Origin: Thermomonospora echinospora
GTDB taxonomy: Bacteria; Actinomycetota; Actinomycetes; Streptosporangiales; Streptosporangiaceae
Length of the DNA: 64,000 nt
Assembly (NCBI RefSeq): GCF_900108175.1
Contig: NZ_FNVO01000006.1
Location: 1-64,000, forward strand
Direction: 5' to 3'
Part shown: piece by piece, positions 53,226 through 63,605 of the stretch
How positions within the stretch are numbered: the first letter of the stretch is position 1
How the letters are laid out: each line of letters opens with the position of its first letter
Notes under the pieces: model-generated
Told to the model about the DNA's origin: nothing
The model's database searches: none
What the model saw: the letters and a program-made list of their open reading frames with translations, nothing else
Position numbers and translations under genes: made by a program

Positions 53226-54604
53226 CAGATGACACCTCGCGGCGGGCCGTTCCGGCCGGAGCGGGAGGAGGAGGTCCGAGGGCTGCACGCGGAGACGGCT
53301 TCCACGAGGATCGCGCAGGCCGTGTCCACCACCTCGGCGGTGACGTTGAGCGGGGGCAGGATCCGTACGACGGCGTCCTGTCGCCCGCCGCGTTCGACGA
53401 TGAGCCCGTGCCGCAGGGCGGAGATCTGGACCTCGGACGCGACCTTGGTCGCGGGCCGGCCGTCTTCGGGGTCCGCCAGCTCGATCCCCCACATCAGACC
53501 GCGGCCGCGCACCTGACGGACCCACGGGGCGGCGGCCGGCCCTGCGAGCCGGTCTGCGATCTGCTCGCCCCGCCGAACGACGTTGCCCAGCAGGTCATCA
53601 CGCCGCACGATGCGGATCGCCTCGACGCCTGCGGCGAACGCCAGCTGGTTCCCGCGGAAGGTCCCGATGTGCGCGCCGGGTGCCCAGGTGTCCAGCGCCG
53701 CGTCGTACAGGATGACGGCGACCGGTAGACCGATTCCGCTCAGCGCCTTGGAGGCCACGATGACATCCGGCTCGATGCCGTACTGCTCGAACGCGAACCA
53801 GGTGCCGGTGCGCCCGCAGCCGGTCTGCACCTCGTCGACGATGAGGGGGATGCCGAGGGAACGGGTCAACGCCCGCACCCGCCGTACGAAGTCCGTACCG
53901 GCGACGATGACCCCGCCCTCGCCCTGCACCAGTTCGAGAATGACCGCAGCGGGAAGCGGGATGCCGCCGTTGCTGTCGAGCAGCGCCCGTTCCAGCAGGG
54001 CGGCGTCGTCGGCGGTGCCGTACGGAAAGAAGTGGACGCCGGCCATCGTGTTGGGCACCGGTGCCTTCTGGGACACCAGGCCGCTGAGCGCCATGGTGGC
54101 GTGGGTGCTGCCGTGGAAAGCGCCTTGGAAGGAGATGACGTCACCACGGCCCGTCGCGATCTTGCACAGTTTCACGGCCGCCTCGACGGCGTTGGCCCCC
54201 GTCGGCCCGCAGAAGTGCACCTTCATCCGCGTGCGCAACCGCGGTGCGAGCATGGACAGCTGGGCCTGGGCGAAGGCGTCCTTGGCGGGCGTGGGGAAGT
54301 CCAGACCATGCGTGAGGCTGCCGAGCTGCCGGGCCACGACCTCGACGAGTTCCGGGTGATTGTGGCCCAGTGAAAGCACACCGGCTCCGGCGAGGAAGTC
54401 GATGAAGACATTGCCGTCGACATCGCGTACGAAGCTTCCGGCGCCCTCGGCCAATGCGATGGGCAGGTGCCGGGGATATGTGCGGGCGCTGGACTCCCAC
54501 CGTTCCTGGCGTGCGAGGAGGCGGGCGGAGCCGGGTCCGGGCAGGTCGCCGCTGACATGAGGTGACGTCATCGGGGCGGACTGGAGGGATGTTGACGTTG
54601 TCAC
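53225..54604 (-). CDS. Diaminobutyrate--2-oxoglutarate aminotransferase (EctB/DABA-AT-like)
   Basis: 459 aa class-III PLP aminotransferase. [44 protein letters not shown] and the PLP lysine in [10 protein letters not shown] are all present, matching DABA-AT/EctB. It converts aspartate semialdehyde plus glutamate to L-2,4-diaminobutyrate. GTG 54604 overlaps the synthetase stop (GTGA) and has GGAGG 6 nt upstream. No ectoine synthase genes follow, so the diaminobutyrate probably goes to the adjoining synthetase. Confidence 0.93.
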   Translation of the reverse strand: MTTSTSLQSAPMTSPHVSGDLPGPGSARLLARQERWESSARTYPRHLPIALAEGAGSFVRDVDGNVFIDFLAGAGVLSLGHNHPELVEVVARQLGSLTHGLDFPTPAKDAFAQAQLSMLAPRLRTRMKVHFCGPTGANAVEAAVKLCKIATGRGDVISFQGAFHGSTHATMALSGLVSQKAPVPNTMAGVHFFPYGTADDAALLERALLDSNGGIPLPAAVILELVQGEGGVIVAGTDFVRRVRALTRSLGIPLIVDEVQTGCGRTGTWFAFEQYGIEPDVIVASKALSGIGLPVAVILYDAALDTWAPGAHIGTFRGNQLAFAAGVEAIRIVRRDDLLGNVVRRGEQIADRLAGPAAAPWVRQVRGRGLMWGIELADPEDGRPATKVASEVQISALRHGLIVERGGRQDAVVRILPPLNVTAEVVDTACAILVEAVSACSPRTSSSRSGRNGPPRGVI

Positions 54605-57600
54605 GGGATACCTCCGTGGTGGTGAGTGGCGGCGGGCTGTCCGCCGCGGCGGGGGGCCGCCGGAATGCCCTGCCAGCGGGTGCCATCAGGTAGCGATTCA
54701 CCTTTCATGACCAGGGACATCGCATCCAGTGAGGTGCCGGCGCCAAGCCGCGCGTCGTACAGGACGACGGAGCGGACGCCGACCGAACCGGCTGCTCCGA
54801 CCGTGACCCGGGACATCTTCATCACCCGGTCCTCGAACAAATGGGTCTGCAGGGAGGTGAATTCACCGATCGCGGCGTCATCGCCGACCGAGACCAGATC
54901 GAACTCGGTCAAGAACGTCGTGGAGAACCAGACGCGCCGGCCGATGCGGGCGCCGAACAGGCGCAGGATCACCGCTGCCCAGGGAGTGCCGGTGAGGAGG
55001 TTCATCAGGACCGGCACCACGAGGTTTTCGTACAGGCCGGTGCTCAGTTCGGTGCGCCGGACCCAGACGCTCCACAGCGGCTCGACACGCGGCCGGTAGC
55101 GCCCGATGACCAGCCACTTGAGGAGCACCGCGACGAGGGTGCAGGCGAGGGCGGCCCCGAGCAGCAGGGCCGGTCCGAGAAGGCATACGGCCGGCGGCGT
55201 GAGGACCGCGGCCAGATGCGCCCAGGCGTACAGGACGCTCAGGGCGCCCAGTGCGCCGATGGTCGCCGGGAGGGTCACCCGGAAGTACTCGATGGCCAGG
55301 CGTGCCGCGATCAGTCCGCGGGTCGGGGCGTAGGTCAGCTGCTCGGGAAAGTCCCGGCTGGACTCGCGCCGGGGCAGGAAGATCGCCGGTGATCCCAGCC
55401 AGGTCGTCTCGGGGTCGGCCGGTCTCGGCGGCGCCAGCGAGTGGACACCCAGGAGGCTGTTGTCGCCCAGCCGGTGGGATCCCGGCACCAGCGCCGCGTT
55501 GCCGACGAAGCTCCGCTGCCCGATCTCCGCCCGGTCCAGGGCGATTCGGCCTCGATGGAAGACCGCGGGCCCGATGACGCTGACGTCCGCCAGGAAGCTC
55601 TGCTCACCGATGACGAGCATGTCGGGGTCGACGAAGTTGACGGTCGCCACCTCGGCCCAGCGCCCGATCCGCGCGCCCATCCGGCGCAGGAACGGCACAA
55701 GGTAGAGGGTGGAGTACAGGGCCTGGGTCATGGTGAGGCTGAGGAGCATCAGGCCGTCGCTGATCCACTTGCGCATCCCGAAACCACTGCGCTCCGGATG
55801 GACACCCGCCCGGGCGGCCGGCATCACGGTCCGCTTGATCAGGAGAACGAAGGCGCAGGTGGCCAGGACGACCAGGGGTCCGGCCGCCGCCACCGAGGCG
55901 CAGGCCCACCAGATGCCGTAGTGCAAGGCGGTGTATTCGACCATCGTCGAGGCGGCCCCGAAGATCAGCAGCGGTATGAGCACGAGCAGCAGCGCCCCCG
56001 CGCCGTACCCGGCCAGCACCCGGGCCGGCCAGGGGCGGTCGTCGGCGGTGGCGGCCATGTCCTGAAGCAGCGGCGGGGGTGCGTCCTGGCGGGTGGCCGG
56101 AGAGCCGGCCCAGTGTTCATCCGGCGGTACGACGACGTCTTCGGGTACGAGCGACTGCTCGCCGACCGAAGCGCGGTCGCCGATGACCGCGCCGGGCTGC
56201 ACGACGCTGTTGGCACCCACGAAACCGCCGGATCCGATCCGGACCGGCGCCAGCCGCAGCCAACCGCCCTCAACCGCGTACGTCTGGAGGCGGGCACCGT
56301 AGCCGATACTCGCACCGTCGCCGATCTCCAACAGGGAGGGCGGGGCGAGGACGGCCTGCAGATGACAGCCCCGGCCGATGCGGGCGCCGAGCATCCGCAG
56401 GCAGGGCGCAAGAAGCGGTGAGCCGCCCAGCAGGCGTAGCGGCGTCATGGTGAGCACCTTGCTGTGCAGCCAAAACCGCAGATAGGTGACGCCCCACAGC
56501 GGATAGTGCCCCGGGCGCACACCGGCCATCAGCAGCCGGCAGGCCACCAGCGGCAGCGGGAGCATGATGACCGCCAGCCATGCCGCTTCCAGCGCGATGA
56601 ACGCCGGCAGCGGCATGTGGACGAGGCCGTCCATGACACTGCCGGCCGCCGGTGCCCCCATGGGGCCGTGCCAGGCGGCGAACTCCCGGTACAGCAGGAT
56701 GACCAGCATCAGGCCGGGCAGCAGCAGCCACGTGTAGAGCCCGGCCAGTTGTGCCACACCGCAGGCCATGACCCGTGCGGTGGAATGGTGTCGGGGAACC
56801 GGCGCGGCCGCGGCGCCCGGCGACCGCTCCGCCACCGTCCCGCCGAGGCCGCTCTCGATGAGAGCGGCTTGGCCCCGGATGGTGGGATGGGCGTACAGAT
56901 CCCCCATGGCCACGCCCTGCAACTGCGGGTCCAGGCGCATCCGGGATATCAGGCGGGCGGCGGTCATGGAGTGACCGCCCAGGTCGCAGAAGAAATCGTC
57001 CTCAACGGAGATCCCGTCGCAGCCGAAGATGTCCTGCCACAGCGCGGCCAGCCGGTGTTCCAGCGGTGTCCTCGCGGCGATGCGCGCCCCACAGCCGCGG
57101 GCGAGCGGCGGTGACGTCGGGGCGGGCAGCGCGGCACGGTCCACCTTGTCAGCGGTCAGCAGGGGAAACGCGTCAAGGACTTCCACATACGCGGGAATCA
57201 TGTAGTCGGGCAGCCTGCGCCGCAGGACCGCGCGTAGACGTTCGCGCAGCGTGTCCTCCGCCAGAGGGGCCGACCGGTCGTTCAGCGTGACGTAACCGAT
57301 CAGCTCCTGGGCGACGCCATCGCGTTCCAGTGGTGTGACGACCGCGTTCTCGACGGCGTCGTCCTCGCGCAGGACTTCTTCGATCTCCGCCGGCTCGATG
57401 CGGTAGCCGCGAATCTTCACCTGGGTGTCCACACGGCCCAGATACTCGATCTCTCCGGTGGCGGTGAACCGGCCGCGGTCGCCCGTGCGGTAGATCCGCG
57501 GAGCGTCGGCGCGGTCACGCCCCACCGGGTTGGGCACGAAACGCTCTGCGGTGAGACCAGAGCGGTTGAGGTAACCGATGGCCACCCCCGGGCCGCCGAT

Positions 57601-58707
57601 GCAGATCTCGCCGCTGTCGCCCTCCACGACCTCCCGCAGCTCGTCGTCCATGATGTAGACGCGGTACGTGGGCAGCGGGGTGCCGATGGTGACCGGCCGG
57701 TGTGGGAGGAGCTCGCCGCACGCGGCGGTCACCGTCGTCTCGGTCGGGCCGTACGCGTTGATGATGCGCAGCCCCGGACGCCACCACTGCCGCACCAGGT
57801 CGAGAGGGCAGGCCTCGCCGCTGACCAGCAGGCTGCGTAGACAGGGCACCTCTGCGTCGAGGGTCGTCAGCAAGGTGGGCACACAGCACAAAACCGTGAT
57901 CTTGTGTTCGGTGAGGAAATCCCCAAGTTCCGGCCCGGCGAGCCTGCCCCCGGACGGCCCCGCGACCAGCGTCGCCCCGGCCATCCACGCCGGCCAGATC
58001 TCCTCGACCGCGAAGTCGAAGGCGATCGACAGGCCCTGATAGACCCGGTCCTCGCTGCTCACCCGGTAGATCGGCGTGACGACCCGCAGGAAGTTGACGA
58101 TGCTCGCATGGGACACCGCCACCCCCTTGGGCCTGCCCGTGGTGCCGGAGGTGTAGATGATGTAGCACTCCGACGACGGGTCGATGTCGATCGTCGGCCG
58201 GGTGTCCGGCTGCCGAGCCAACTGGTCGGATGCCTGGTCGAGTTCCAGCACGGCGCAGGGCAGGGCCTCCGTCCGTTCGCGCAGTGGCGATGCCGTCACC
58301 AGGTCGCGCAGTTCGGCGTCCTGCGCGATGAACGCCAAGCGGTCGGCGGGGAAGGACGGGGCGAGCGGGACATAGACCGCCCCCGCCTTGATCACCCCCA
58401 GCAGGGCGACGTAAATGTCGCAGGACCGCTCCAGCAGGATCCCGATGCGAGCGCCCGCCGTACCCCCGCGCGCCATGAGCAGATGTGCCAGCCGATTGGC
58501 CCGGCGGTCCAGCTCCGCGTAGCTCAGGTGCTGCCCTTCGCACACCACGGCGGTGGCTGCCGGGCTCTCGTCGCACGCGTGCGTGAAGTAGTCCGCGAGG
58601 ACCCGCGCCGAGGGAGGGCGGTCGGCGGACGGTTGCCCTGCGCCGCCCCGGGCCTCGGGGAGGGGTCGTCTGCTCGTGATGTCCTTCGCATCGGGCGAAG
58701 CACTCAT
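54601..58707 (-). CDS. Membrane NRPS-like poly(amino acid) synthetase, Pls type
   Basis: 1368 aa, close to the ~1300-aa epsilon-poly-L-lysine synthetases. Order: adenylation domain (~25-540; YTSGTTGRPKGV, NAYGPTETTV, YRTGDRGR), carrier domain (~575-650) with phosphopantetheine Ser in LGGHSMTA, then six hydrophobic segments around three left-handed-helix-like domains (hexapeptide repeats such as IGRGCHLQAVLAPPSL). No thioesterase or condensation domain is seen. Pls enzymes polymerise one amino acid at the membrane. Neighbouring genes point to diaminobutyrate as monomer. The upstream GGAG is very close to ATG 58707, so the start is slightly uncertain. Confidence 0.92.
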   Translation of the reverse strand: MSASPDAKDITSRRPLPEARGGAGQPSADRPPSARVLADYFTHACDESPAATAVVCEGQHLSYAELDRRANRLAHLLMARGGTAGARIGILLERSCDIYVALLGVIKAGAVYVPLAPSFPADRLAFIAQDAELRDLVTASPLRERTEALPCAVLELDQASDQLARQPDTRPTIDIDPSSECYIIYTSGTTGRPKGVAVSHASIVNFLRVVTPIYRVSSEDRVYQGLSIAFDFAVEEIWPAWMAGATLVAGPSGGRLAGPELGDFLTEHKITVLCCVPTLLTTLDAEVPCLRSLLVSGEACPLDLVRQWWRPGLRIINAYGPTETTVTAACGELLPHRPVTIGTPLPTYRVYIMDDELREVVEGDSGEICIGGPGVAIGYLNRSGLTAERFVPNPVGRDRADAPRIYRTGDRGRFTATGEIEYLGRVDTQVKIRGYRIEPAEIEEVLREDDAVENAVVTPLERDGVAQELIGYVTLNDRSAPLAEDTLRERLRAVLRRRLPDYMIPAYVEVLDAFPLLTADKVDRAALPAPTSPPLARGCGARIAARTPLEHRLAALWQDIFGCDGISVEDDFFCDLGGHSMTAARLISRMRLDPQLQGVAMGDLYAHPTIRGQAALIESGLGGTVAERSPGAAAAPVPRHHSTARVMACGVAQLAGLYTWLLLPGLMLVILLYREFAAWHGPMGAPAAGSVMDGLVHMPLPAFIALEAAWLAVIMLPLPLVACRLLMAGVRPGHYPLWGVTYLRFWLHSKVLTMTPLRLLGGSPLLAPCLRMLGARIGRGCHLQAVLAPPSLLEIGDGASIGYGARLQTYAVEGGWLRLAPVRIGSGGFVGANSVVQPGAVIGDRASVGEQSLVPEDVVVPPDEHWAGSPATRQDAPPPLLQDMAATADDRPWPARVLAGYGAGALLLVLIPLLIFGAASTMVEYTALHYGIWWACASVAAAGPLVVLATCAFVLLIKRTVMPAARAGVHPERSGFGMRKWISDGLMLLSLTMTQALYSTLYLVPFLRRMGARIGRWAEVATVNFVDPDMLVIGEQSFLADVSVIGPAVFHRGRIALDRAEIGQRSFVGNAALVPGSHRLGDNSLLGVHSLAPPRPADPETTWLGSPAIFLPRRESSRDFPEQLTYAPTRGLIAARLAIEYFRVTLPATIGALGALSVLYAWAHLAAVLTPPAVCLLGPALLLGAALACTLVAVLLKWLVIGRYRPRVEPLWSVWVRRTELSTGLYENLVVPVLMNLLTGTPWAAVILRLFGARIGRRVWFSTTFLTEFDLVSVGDDAAIGEFTSLQTHLFEDRVMKMSRVTVGAAGSVGVRSVVLYDARLGAGTSLDAMSLVMKGESLPDGTRWQGIPAAPRRGGQPAATHHHGGIP

Positions 58708-59000
58708 ACTCCGACGCTATGGAAGAGCCGGTTAGCGCCCGCGAAGACGGAGGTTAGGCGACGGTTAACACCGGCGAGGCACTGGCAACGGCGCGCACTC
58801 CTCGGATACGGAGCCGCCAGTACCGCCTCTCCCCGACGCACTCTGCGGCTGGGCGAGTCCCGGCGAAGATCACCAACGGTGAGTGTCGTGGAACGTTGTT
58901 CCTTGGCGCCCACCGTGCCGATGGCATCACCATGGCAGGGGCGCCGGCCGCGCCTTCGGCCCTCTGATCGCCGTACGACGGCCGTACATCGGCGCCTACG

Positions 59001-59696
59001 ATGGGAATCGTGGCCGCTCAGCTACTCGTCGTAGAGGACGATCCGGCCATCGGCTCGGAACTGGCCGAGGCGCTGACCGGGCATGGGTTCGGCGTGGTCC
59101 TCGCCGAAACCGGGCAGCGGGCGCTCGCCGCCGCCCGGGAGCGCCCGCCCGACCTGATCCTGCTCGATCTGGGCCTGCCCGACATCGACGGGGTGACGTT
59201 GTGCCGTCGGCTGCGCACCGCGCTGCCGTTGACGGTGATCGTGGTACTGACGGCGCGCACCCGCGAGTTCGAGGTGGTCGTGGCACTGGACGCGGGTGCC
59301 GACGACTATCTGACCAAGCCGTTCCGGCTCACCGAGCTGCTGGCCCGGTTGCGGGCGCATCTGCGCCGTCGGCAGGCGGTGCCGCAGGAGCGTGCCGTCG
59401 AGGTGGGACGGCTGCGGTTGGATCTGGCGGCTCAGCGCGCCCTGCTGGACGGCGTCGAGCTGGAGTTGCGGCCCAAGGAGTTCGACCTGCTGGCGGCCCT
59501 GGTCACCCGGGCCGGTCAGATGGTCACCCGGGAGCAGCTGATGGAGGAGGTGTGGGACGCCAACTGGTTCGGCTCCACCAAGACGCTGGATGTGCACGTC
59601 TCGGCGTTGCGCCGCAAGCTCGCCATGCTGGGCGAGGATCCCGAGCGCATCACGACCATCCGCGGGCGCGGGTACCGCTACGAGACCACCGGGTGA
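59001..59696 (+). CDS. OmpR-family response regulator
   Basis: 231 aa. Receiver domain: VVEDD, phosphoacceptor Asp in ILLDLGLPDIDG, VVLTAR and Lys in DDYLTKPF. Winged-helix output: LELRPKEFDLLAALV, STKTLDVHVSALRRKL and RGRGYRYE. GTG 59010 is an alternative start. It converges on, and overlaps by 19 bp, the histidine kinase gene, its likely partner. Confidence 0.95.
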   Translation: MGIVAAQLLVVEDDPAIGSELAEALTGHGFGVVLAETGQRALAAARERPPDLILLDLGLPDIDGVTLCRRLRTALPLTVIVVLTARTREFEVVVALDAGADDYLTKPFRLTELLARLRAHLRRRQAVPQERAVEVGRLRLDLAAQRALLDGVELELRPKEFDLLAALVTRAGQMVTREQLMEEVWDANWFGSTKTLDVHVSALRRKLAMLGEDPERITTIRGRGYRYETTG

Positions 59697-61054
59697 ACAT
59701 CCTGATCAGGGTAAGTGTCGTCAGCGGGCAGCAGCAGGGTGAACACCGGCGGACGGGGGGAGCCGAGCACCAAGCGGCCACCCTCGGCCTCGGCCAGCGA
59801 GCGGGCCAGCGCCAGCCCGATGCCGTGGCCGGCCGAAGGCGTGTCTCCGTCGGGCGGGCGGGGGCTGCGGCGGGCGAAGACGTCCGGTGCGTCGTCGGGG
59901 ATGCCGGGCCCCTGGTCGGTGACGTCGATGGCCAGGCCGTCGCCCACATCGCCGGCCCGCACGGTGACCCGGCCACGGCCGTGTTCCAGGGCGTTGTCCA
60001 GCAGCACGTCCATGATCTGTGACAGCGCGGCGGGCGCCGCCCGGACCTGTGGCAGGGGCCGTCGTATCTCGATGTCCAGCCGGCGGCCCTGGGCGGCCAG
60101 CGGGCCGTGCCAGCGCCGCCGGGCCTGTTCCAGCAGTGCCGGGACGTTGAGCACTTGGTGGGCGGGCTCGCTGTCGCGGGCCAGGTCCAGCAAATCGTCG
60201 ATGATGCTCTGAAGACGGCGGCCTCGCTCCAATGCGGTGCCGATGGCGGCGCGCAGATCCGCGCCGGGCCGCTCCAGTGCCGATTCCAGTCCCAGCAACA
60301 ACCCGGTGAGGGGGGTCCGAAGCTGGTGGGAGACGTCCGCACTGAACGCGCGTTCGCGGTCCAGCACCGCCCCCAGCCGACGGGCGGTGGCCTCCAGAGC
60401 CAGACCGGCGGCGTCGGCCTCACGCAGGCCCGAGCGGCGGGTATGGACGCTGAAGTCACCGCCGCCGAGCTGCTGCGCGGCGGCCGTCAGCCGCTCCAGA
60501 GGCAGGGCCAGCCGCCGGGCCTGGTACTGGGCGAGCAGGGCGGCGCAGCCGATGACCAGCACGGCGAGCCCGGCCATCGCCAGCCAGGTCCGTTCCACCC
60601 GATCGGTGGTCAGGTCATAGGGGGCGCTGACCCGCACGACCGTGTTGATGCCTCCATCGGAGGCGACCGGGGCCGAGACGGCGAGCTGGCCGCGTTCGAG
60701 GCCATCGTGGACGCGCCCGTCGTGGCTCTGGGCGGCCAGTGGTGACACCGACGGCCCGGTCCCGGTCAGCCGTCCACCGTCGAGCCGGTAGACGCCTATG
60801 GCCAGCTGTGGCGACAGCCCTGCCAGCCGGGGCACGGGCCTGGGCTGATGATTGATGTCGTCGGGTACCACGGCGGCGACGCGGGTGGCATCGCGTTGCA
60901 GCCGGGTGATCGCCTCGTCGCGGTACAGCCGTTGTACCGCCACGGCCAGCGGCAGCGCGAACAGCACGATGGCCAGGGCCGTGACCCCGACGATCGCGAC
61001 CAGGACCTGCCGACGCAGCGGCCTGCCCTTGGCCGGGCCTTGCCGGACGTCCAT
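59678..61054 (-). CDS. Sensor histidine kinase
   Basis: About 458 aa from ATG 61054. One N-terminal helix (RRQVLVAIVGVTALAIVLFALPL), an extracytoplasmic sensor of ~130 residues, a second helix (MAGLAVLVIGCAALLAQY), HAMP, then HisKA with phosphoacceptor His in FSADVSHQLRTPL and HATPase motifs DNALEHGRG, DQGPGIPDDAP and GHGIGLALARSL. It overlaps the response regulator tail to tail, an unusual arrangement. The signal is unknown. Confidence 0.94.
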   Translation of the reverse strand: MDVRQGPAKGRPLRRQVLVAIVGVTALAIVLFALPLAVAVQRLYRDEAITRLQRDATRVAAVVPDDINHQPRPVPRLAGLSPQLAIGVYRLDGGRLTGTGPSVSPLAAQSHDGRVHDGLERGQLAVSAPVASDGGINTVVRVSAPYDLTTDRVERTWLAMAGLAVLVIGCAALLAQYQARRLALPLERLTAAAQQLGGGDFSVHTRRSGLREADAAGLALEATARRLGAVLDRERAFSADVSHQLRTPLTGLLLGLESALERPGADLRAAIGTALERGRRLQSIIDDLLDLARDSEPAHQVLNVPALLEQARRRWHGPLAAQGRRLDIEIRRPLPQVRAAPAALSQIMDVLLDNALEHGRGRVTVRAGDVGDGLAIDVTDQGPGIPDDAPDVFARRSPRPPDGDTPSAGHGIGLALARSLAEAEGGRLVLGSPRPPVFTLLLPADDTYPDQDVHPVVS

Positions 61055-61756
61055 GCACGCCAGCCTGCCACCGGCAAGGTGAGACAAACGCCGGCCGGCC
61101 GTGGCGGTTCAGGACGAACGCGGTCTCCGTCCACATGAGTCCCACGAACCCCTGAAGTGGCCTTACGTACTTGTTCCAGCACACTACGTCGTGCGCTGGT
61201 GGCATGACGACGACTGCAGGAACGCCACCAGGCGGCCGTCGGCGCCGAGATCGTCGGCCGAGGCCACCGCGACGGCCGAGCCTCCGGCGATCATGCCGAG
61301 GGCGGCGGTAGCCCGGTCCCCCCTGGGCGCTCCAAGCTTCAGGCTCCGACGCCGGAGGAACTGCGGACCGTCCGCAACCTGATCAACGAGGCCGCGGCGA
61401 TCCCGGACAGCGCCTACGAGTGGGACCTGCACGACATCTACCAGGCGGGCCTGGACCTGGTACGGGAACTACAGGTACTGGCACAGCATCCGGCCGATGA
61501 CGGATACATGGAGTTGGACCGGCGCGGCGCCGAGTTGCTGTCCCAGGTCCTGACCGAGCGTGAGAAGAAGGCCGGTCTGGTCATCGTCTCCAGCGAGTCC
61601 TTCGGCAAAGCGCACATGTTCGCGCGGACCTGTGCGCGGTGGTGCCGAAGGGTTACGGGTTCAGTGTCGCGGGCGGCACTTCGTTTGGGGGCGCGCGGGC
61701 CTGCGGCTACTGGGTTCCTCGTGGGTGTGCCCGTGCGGGGGTGGGCTCCTCGTCGG
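61055..61756. other. Intergenic region with coding-like fragments
   Basis: The plus strand from ~61330 to ~61650 encodes TPEELRTVRNLINEAAAIPD, later DIYQAGLDLVRELQVLAQ and MELDRRGAELLSQVLTER, with normal coding character but no start upstream and no recognised family. A minus-strand frame near 61190-61330 reads AALGMIAGGSAVAVASADDL. Both look like gene remnants. Confidence 0.45.
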
Positions 61757-61970
61757 TCAGGAGCGTACGTAGCGTCGGAACGTGGTTCCCGAGGCGAAGG
61801 AGCGGTGCTCGACCAGGCGCAGCCGTAGTTCTTTCCTCACGGGCAGGTACGGTTTGCCACCTCCGATGATCACGGGGAACGCATGCACCCAGAACTCGTC
61901 GATCAGGTCCAGCAGGCAGGCGGCCAGCTCGGGGCCGCCGAGTTGGAGGGTGCCGTCTGCATCTCGCCGT
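61757..61970 (-). pseudogene. RibD/dihydrofolate-reductase-like C-terminal fragment
   Basis: The minus strand reads DGTLQLGGPELAACLLDLID, then EFWVHAFPVIIGGGKPYLP and LRLVEHRSFASGTTFRRYVRS before TGA 61759-61757. This is the last third of a RibD-C/DHFR-family protein; the nucleotide-binding N-terminus is missing, so it is a remnant. Confidence 0.7.
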
Positions 61971-62259
61971 ATCGGTGGACGACTCTAGTCATGCTCGCCC
62001 CACGGCGTGATCACCGTCAGCAGTACCGGCTCCTACCGCCTGGCCCAGGCCCGCGCCCGCACCGAACAGGCCGCCGGCCGGCCCTCCCACCACGCCTCTC
62101 CAAGGGGAGCAGCCAAGATAAGCCAGAAAAAGCCCAGGTCAACGGGAGTGTGCCCGTCTGGTGAGGCGTGACGAGGGCGTGGAATACGCTCAGCCCGCCT
62201 CGCTCCCGCCCACGGGCGGCGGGTCAGCCGTTTGCCACGACCCGGCGGTGGTGGCTTGG

Positions 62260-62739
62260 ATGGGCCGGGTGCGTTTCGTTCGCTTCACCGACGACCAAGG
62301 GGAACCGCTCATCGACCCCCGCGCCTACCTGGAACGGCTGCCGGAACTGGCCCCCGAGTTGCCGCCGGGGGCGCGGGAGTTCGCCACCGACCCGGGGCAT
62401 TACGACTTCCACGGGCAGCGGTGCGTCAAGGACCTGAAGCTGCGTTCCCAGGCCTGGGACCCGGAGGCGAATGCGCTGGAGCTGTTCTTTCGGCACAACT
62501 GCTGGAAACACGAGGAGGACCTGACGATCCGCTACGCGGGTCTGCGCAGCCTCCACACGGACCTCGCCGTGGTCTCCGACCCGGTCAGCACGACGTTCGA
62601 CGTGGTGCTGGACGAGGTGCTGCCGCACCAGGGCGGCTGCCTGCACGAGATCGAGTTCTGGGGCGGAACGATGGTCGTGGCGGCCGACGACCTGACCGCC
62701 GCCTGGACCGGAGCCGACTGCCCTGACAGGTCCCGCTAG
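62260..62739 (+). CDS. Hypothetical protein
   Basis: 159 aa from ATG 62260. VRFVRFTDDQGEPLIDPRAY, RCVKDLKLRSQAWDPEANAL and HQGGCLHEIEFWGGTMVV are normal protein-like segments with three spread Cys. No family is recognised. It stands alone. Confidence 0.65.
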   Translation: MGRVRFVRFTDDQGEPLIDPRAYLERLPELAPELPPGAREFATDPGHYDFHGQRCVKDLKLRSQAWDPEANALELFFRHNCWKHEEDLTIRYAGLRSLHTDLAVVSDPVSTTFDVVLDEVLPHQGGCLHEIEFWGGTMVVAADDLTAAWTGADCPDRSR

Positions 62740-62957
62740 GGGCTTGTGGCGGGAATGTGCGGGACTGCGGCCCGCCTTTCGCTCATGCAGTTCCACCGCA
62801 CCCCCGGTCGGAGGAACGGATCCCCTGGCCCCAGAAGGTCGGGGCGGTCAACGCTGTCCAGCCGCAGAACTGGCAAGAACGGCTCAAGCGGCGGCGCCAG
62901 GACGAGTAACGGGCCACCGACACCCGCGACCCCGTCCCGTATCCCCCGATCTGCGAC

Positions 62958-63301
62958 CTACTGGGCAGGTGCCTGGGCGAGCGACAGGCTGTTCCCGTCG
63001 GGATCCCGCACGACGACATGGCGCACACCGTTGCCGTAGGTCTCCACCGGTTCGTGGCCGATGCCGTGCACGGCGAGGCGGGCCAGGATGTCATCGAGGT
63101 CGGTCACACCGAGCGTGATCATGGCACCGCCTGCCCGCTCGGCCCGGTCGTCGACGACCACCCACGCGTTCTCACCGACCTGCCACAGGTATTCCTCGCC
63201 GATGACCCGTCCGCCGCGCGCCCGAAGAACGCCTCGAACCACTCCAGTGCCTTGGTCCGATCACTCACCGGCATGATGCTGTACAAGTCCACTCGGACCA
63301 C
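62958..63301 (-). pseudogene. Glyoxalase/VOC protein with single-base frameshift
   Basis: The frame from 63301 reads MVRVDLYSIMPVSDRTKALE, WFEAFFGRAADG, then loses sense. The adjacent frame continues VIGEEYLWQVGENAWVVVDD and ends RDPDGNSLSLAQ at 62958. Joined they give a ~114-aa VOC protein. The break is at ~63207, consistent with one missing base. It is either a recent pseudogene or a sequencing error. Confidence 0.7.
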
Positions 63302-63605
63302 TCTCCTCAGCCGTTTCGGAACTTAGACCACTCCCGTGACTGGAACTCACCGGAGGAAGACGGCCCAGGTCTCCGCGAGGAACCTGAGGACAGGCGATCA
63401 CTCACCCTTCCGGGAAATGTTCAGGAACCGAACGTTCTGTTTTTGAACGTCGGCCCACCGGCCGTGGACGGCCAGGGCACGCCAGGTAGGCACACCGATC
63501 TTGATGACACTCTTAGATTCCACGTGGTAGCTGTGAGTAGGCATGTTGGTTCTCGGCCCCGCCCGACCCTCATCACTCCCCCGGTCCGATCTTGGGAGGT
63601 CACCG
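63302..63605. other. Intergenic region
   Basis: About 300 bp with an AT-rich patch. CGTTC (63432-63436) and GAACG (63444-63448) form a short inverted repeat around a T-rich spacer. The rest shows no gene or strong hairpin; it probably carries the promoter of the XRE gene. Confidence 0.4.

Noticed and set aside
52392-54604. Ectoine biosynthesis cluster
   Set aside because: The aminotransferase is EctB-like, but ectA, ectC and ectD are absent, and the partner gene is a Pls-type synthetase.
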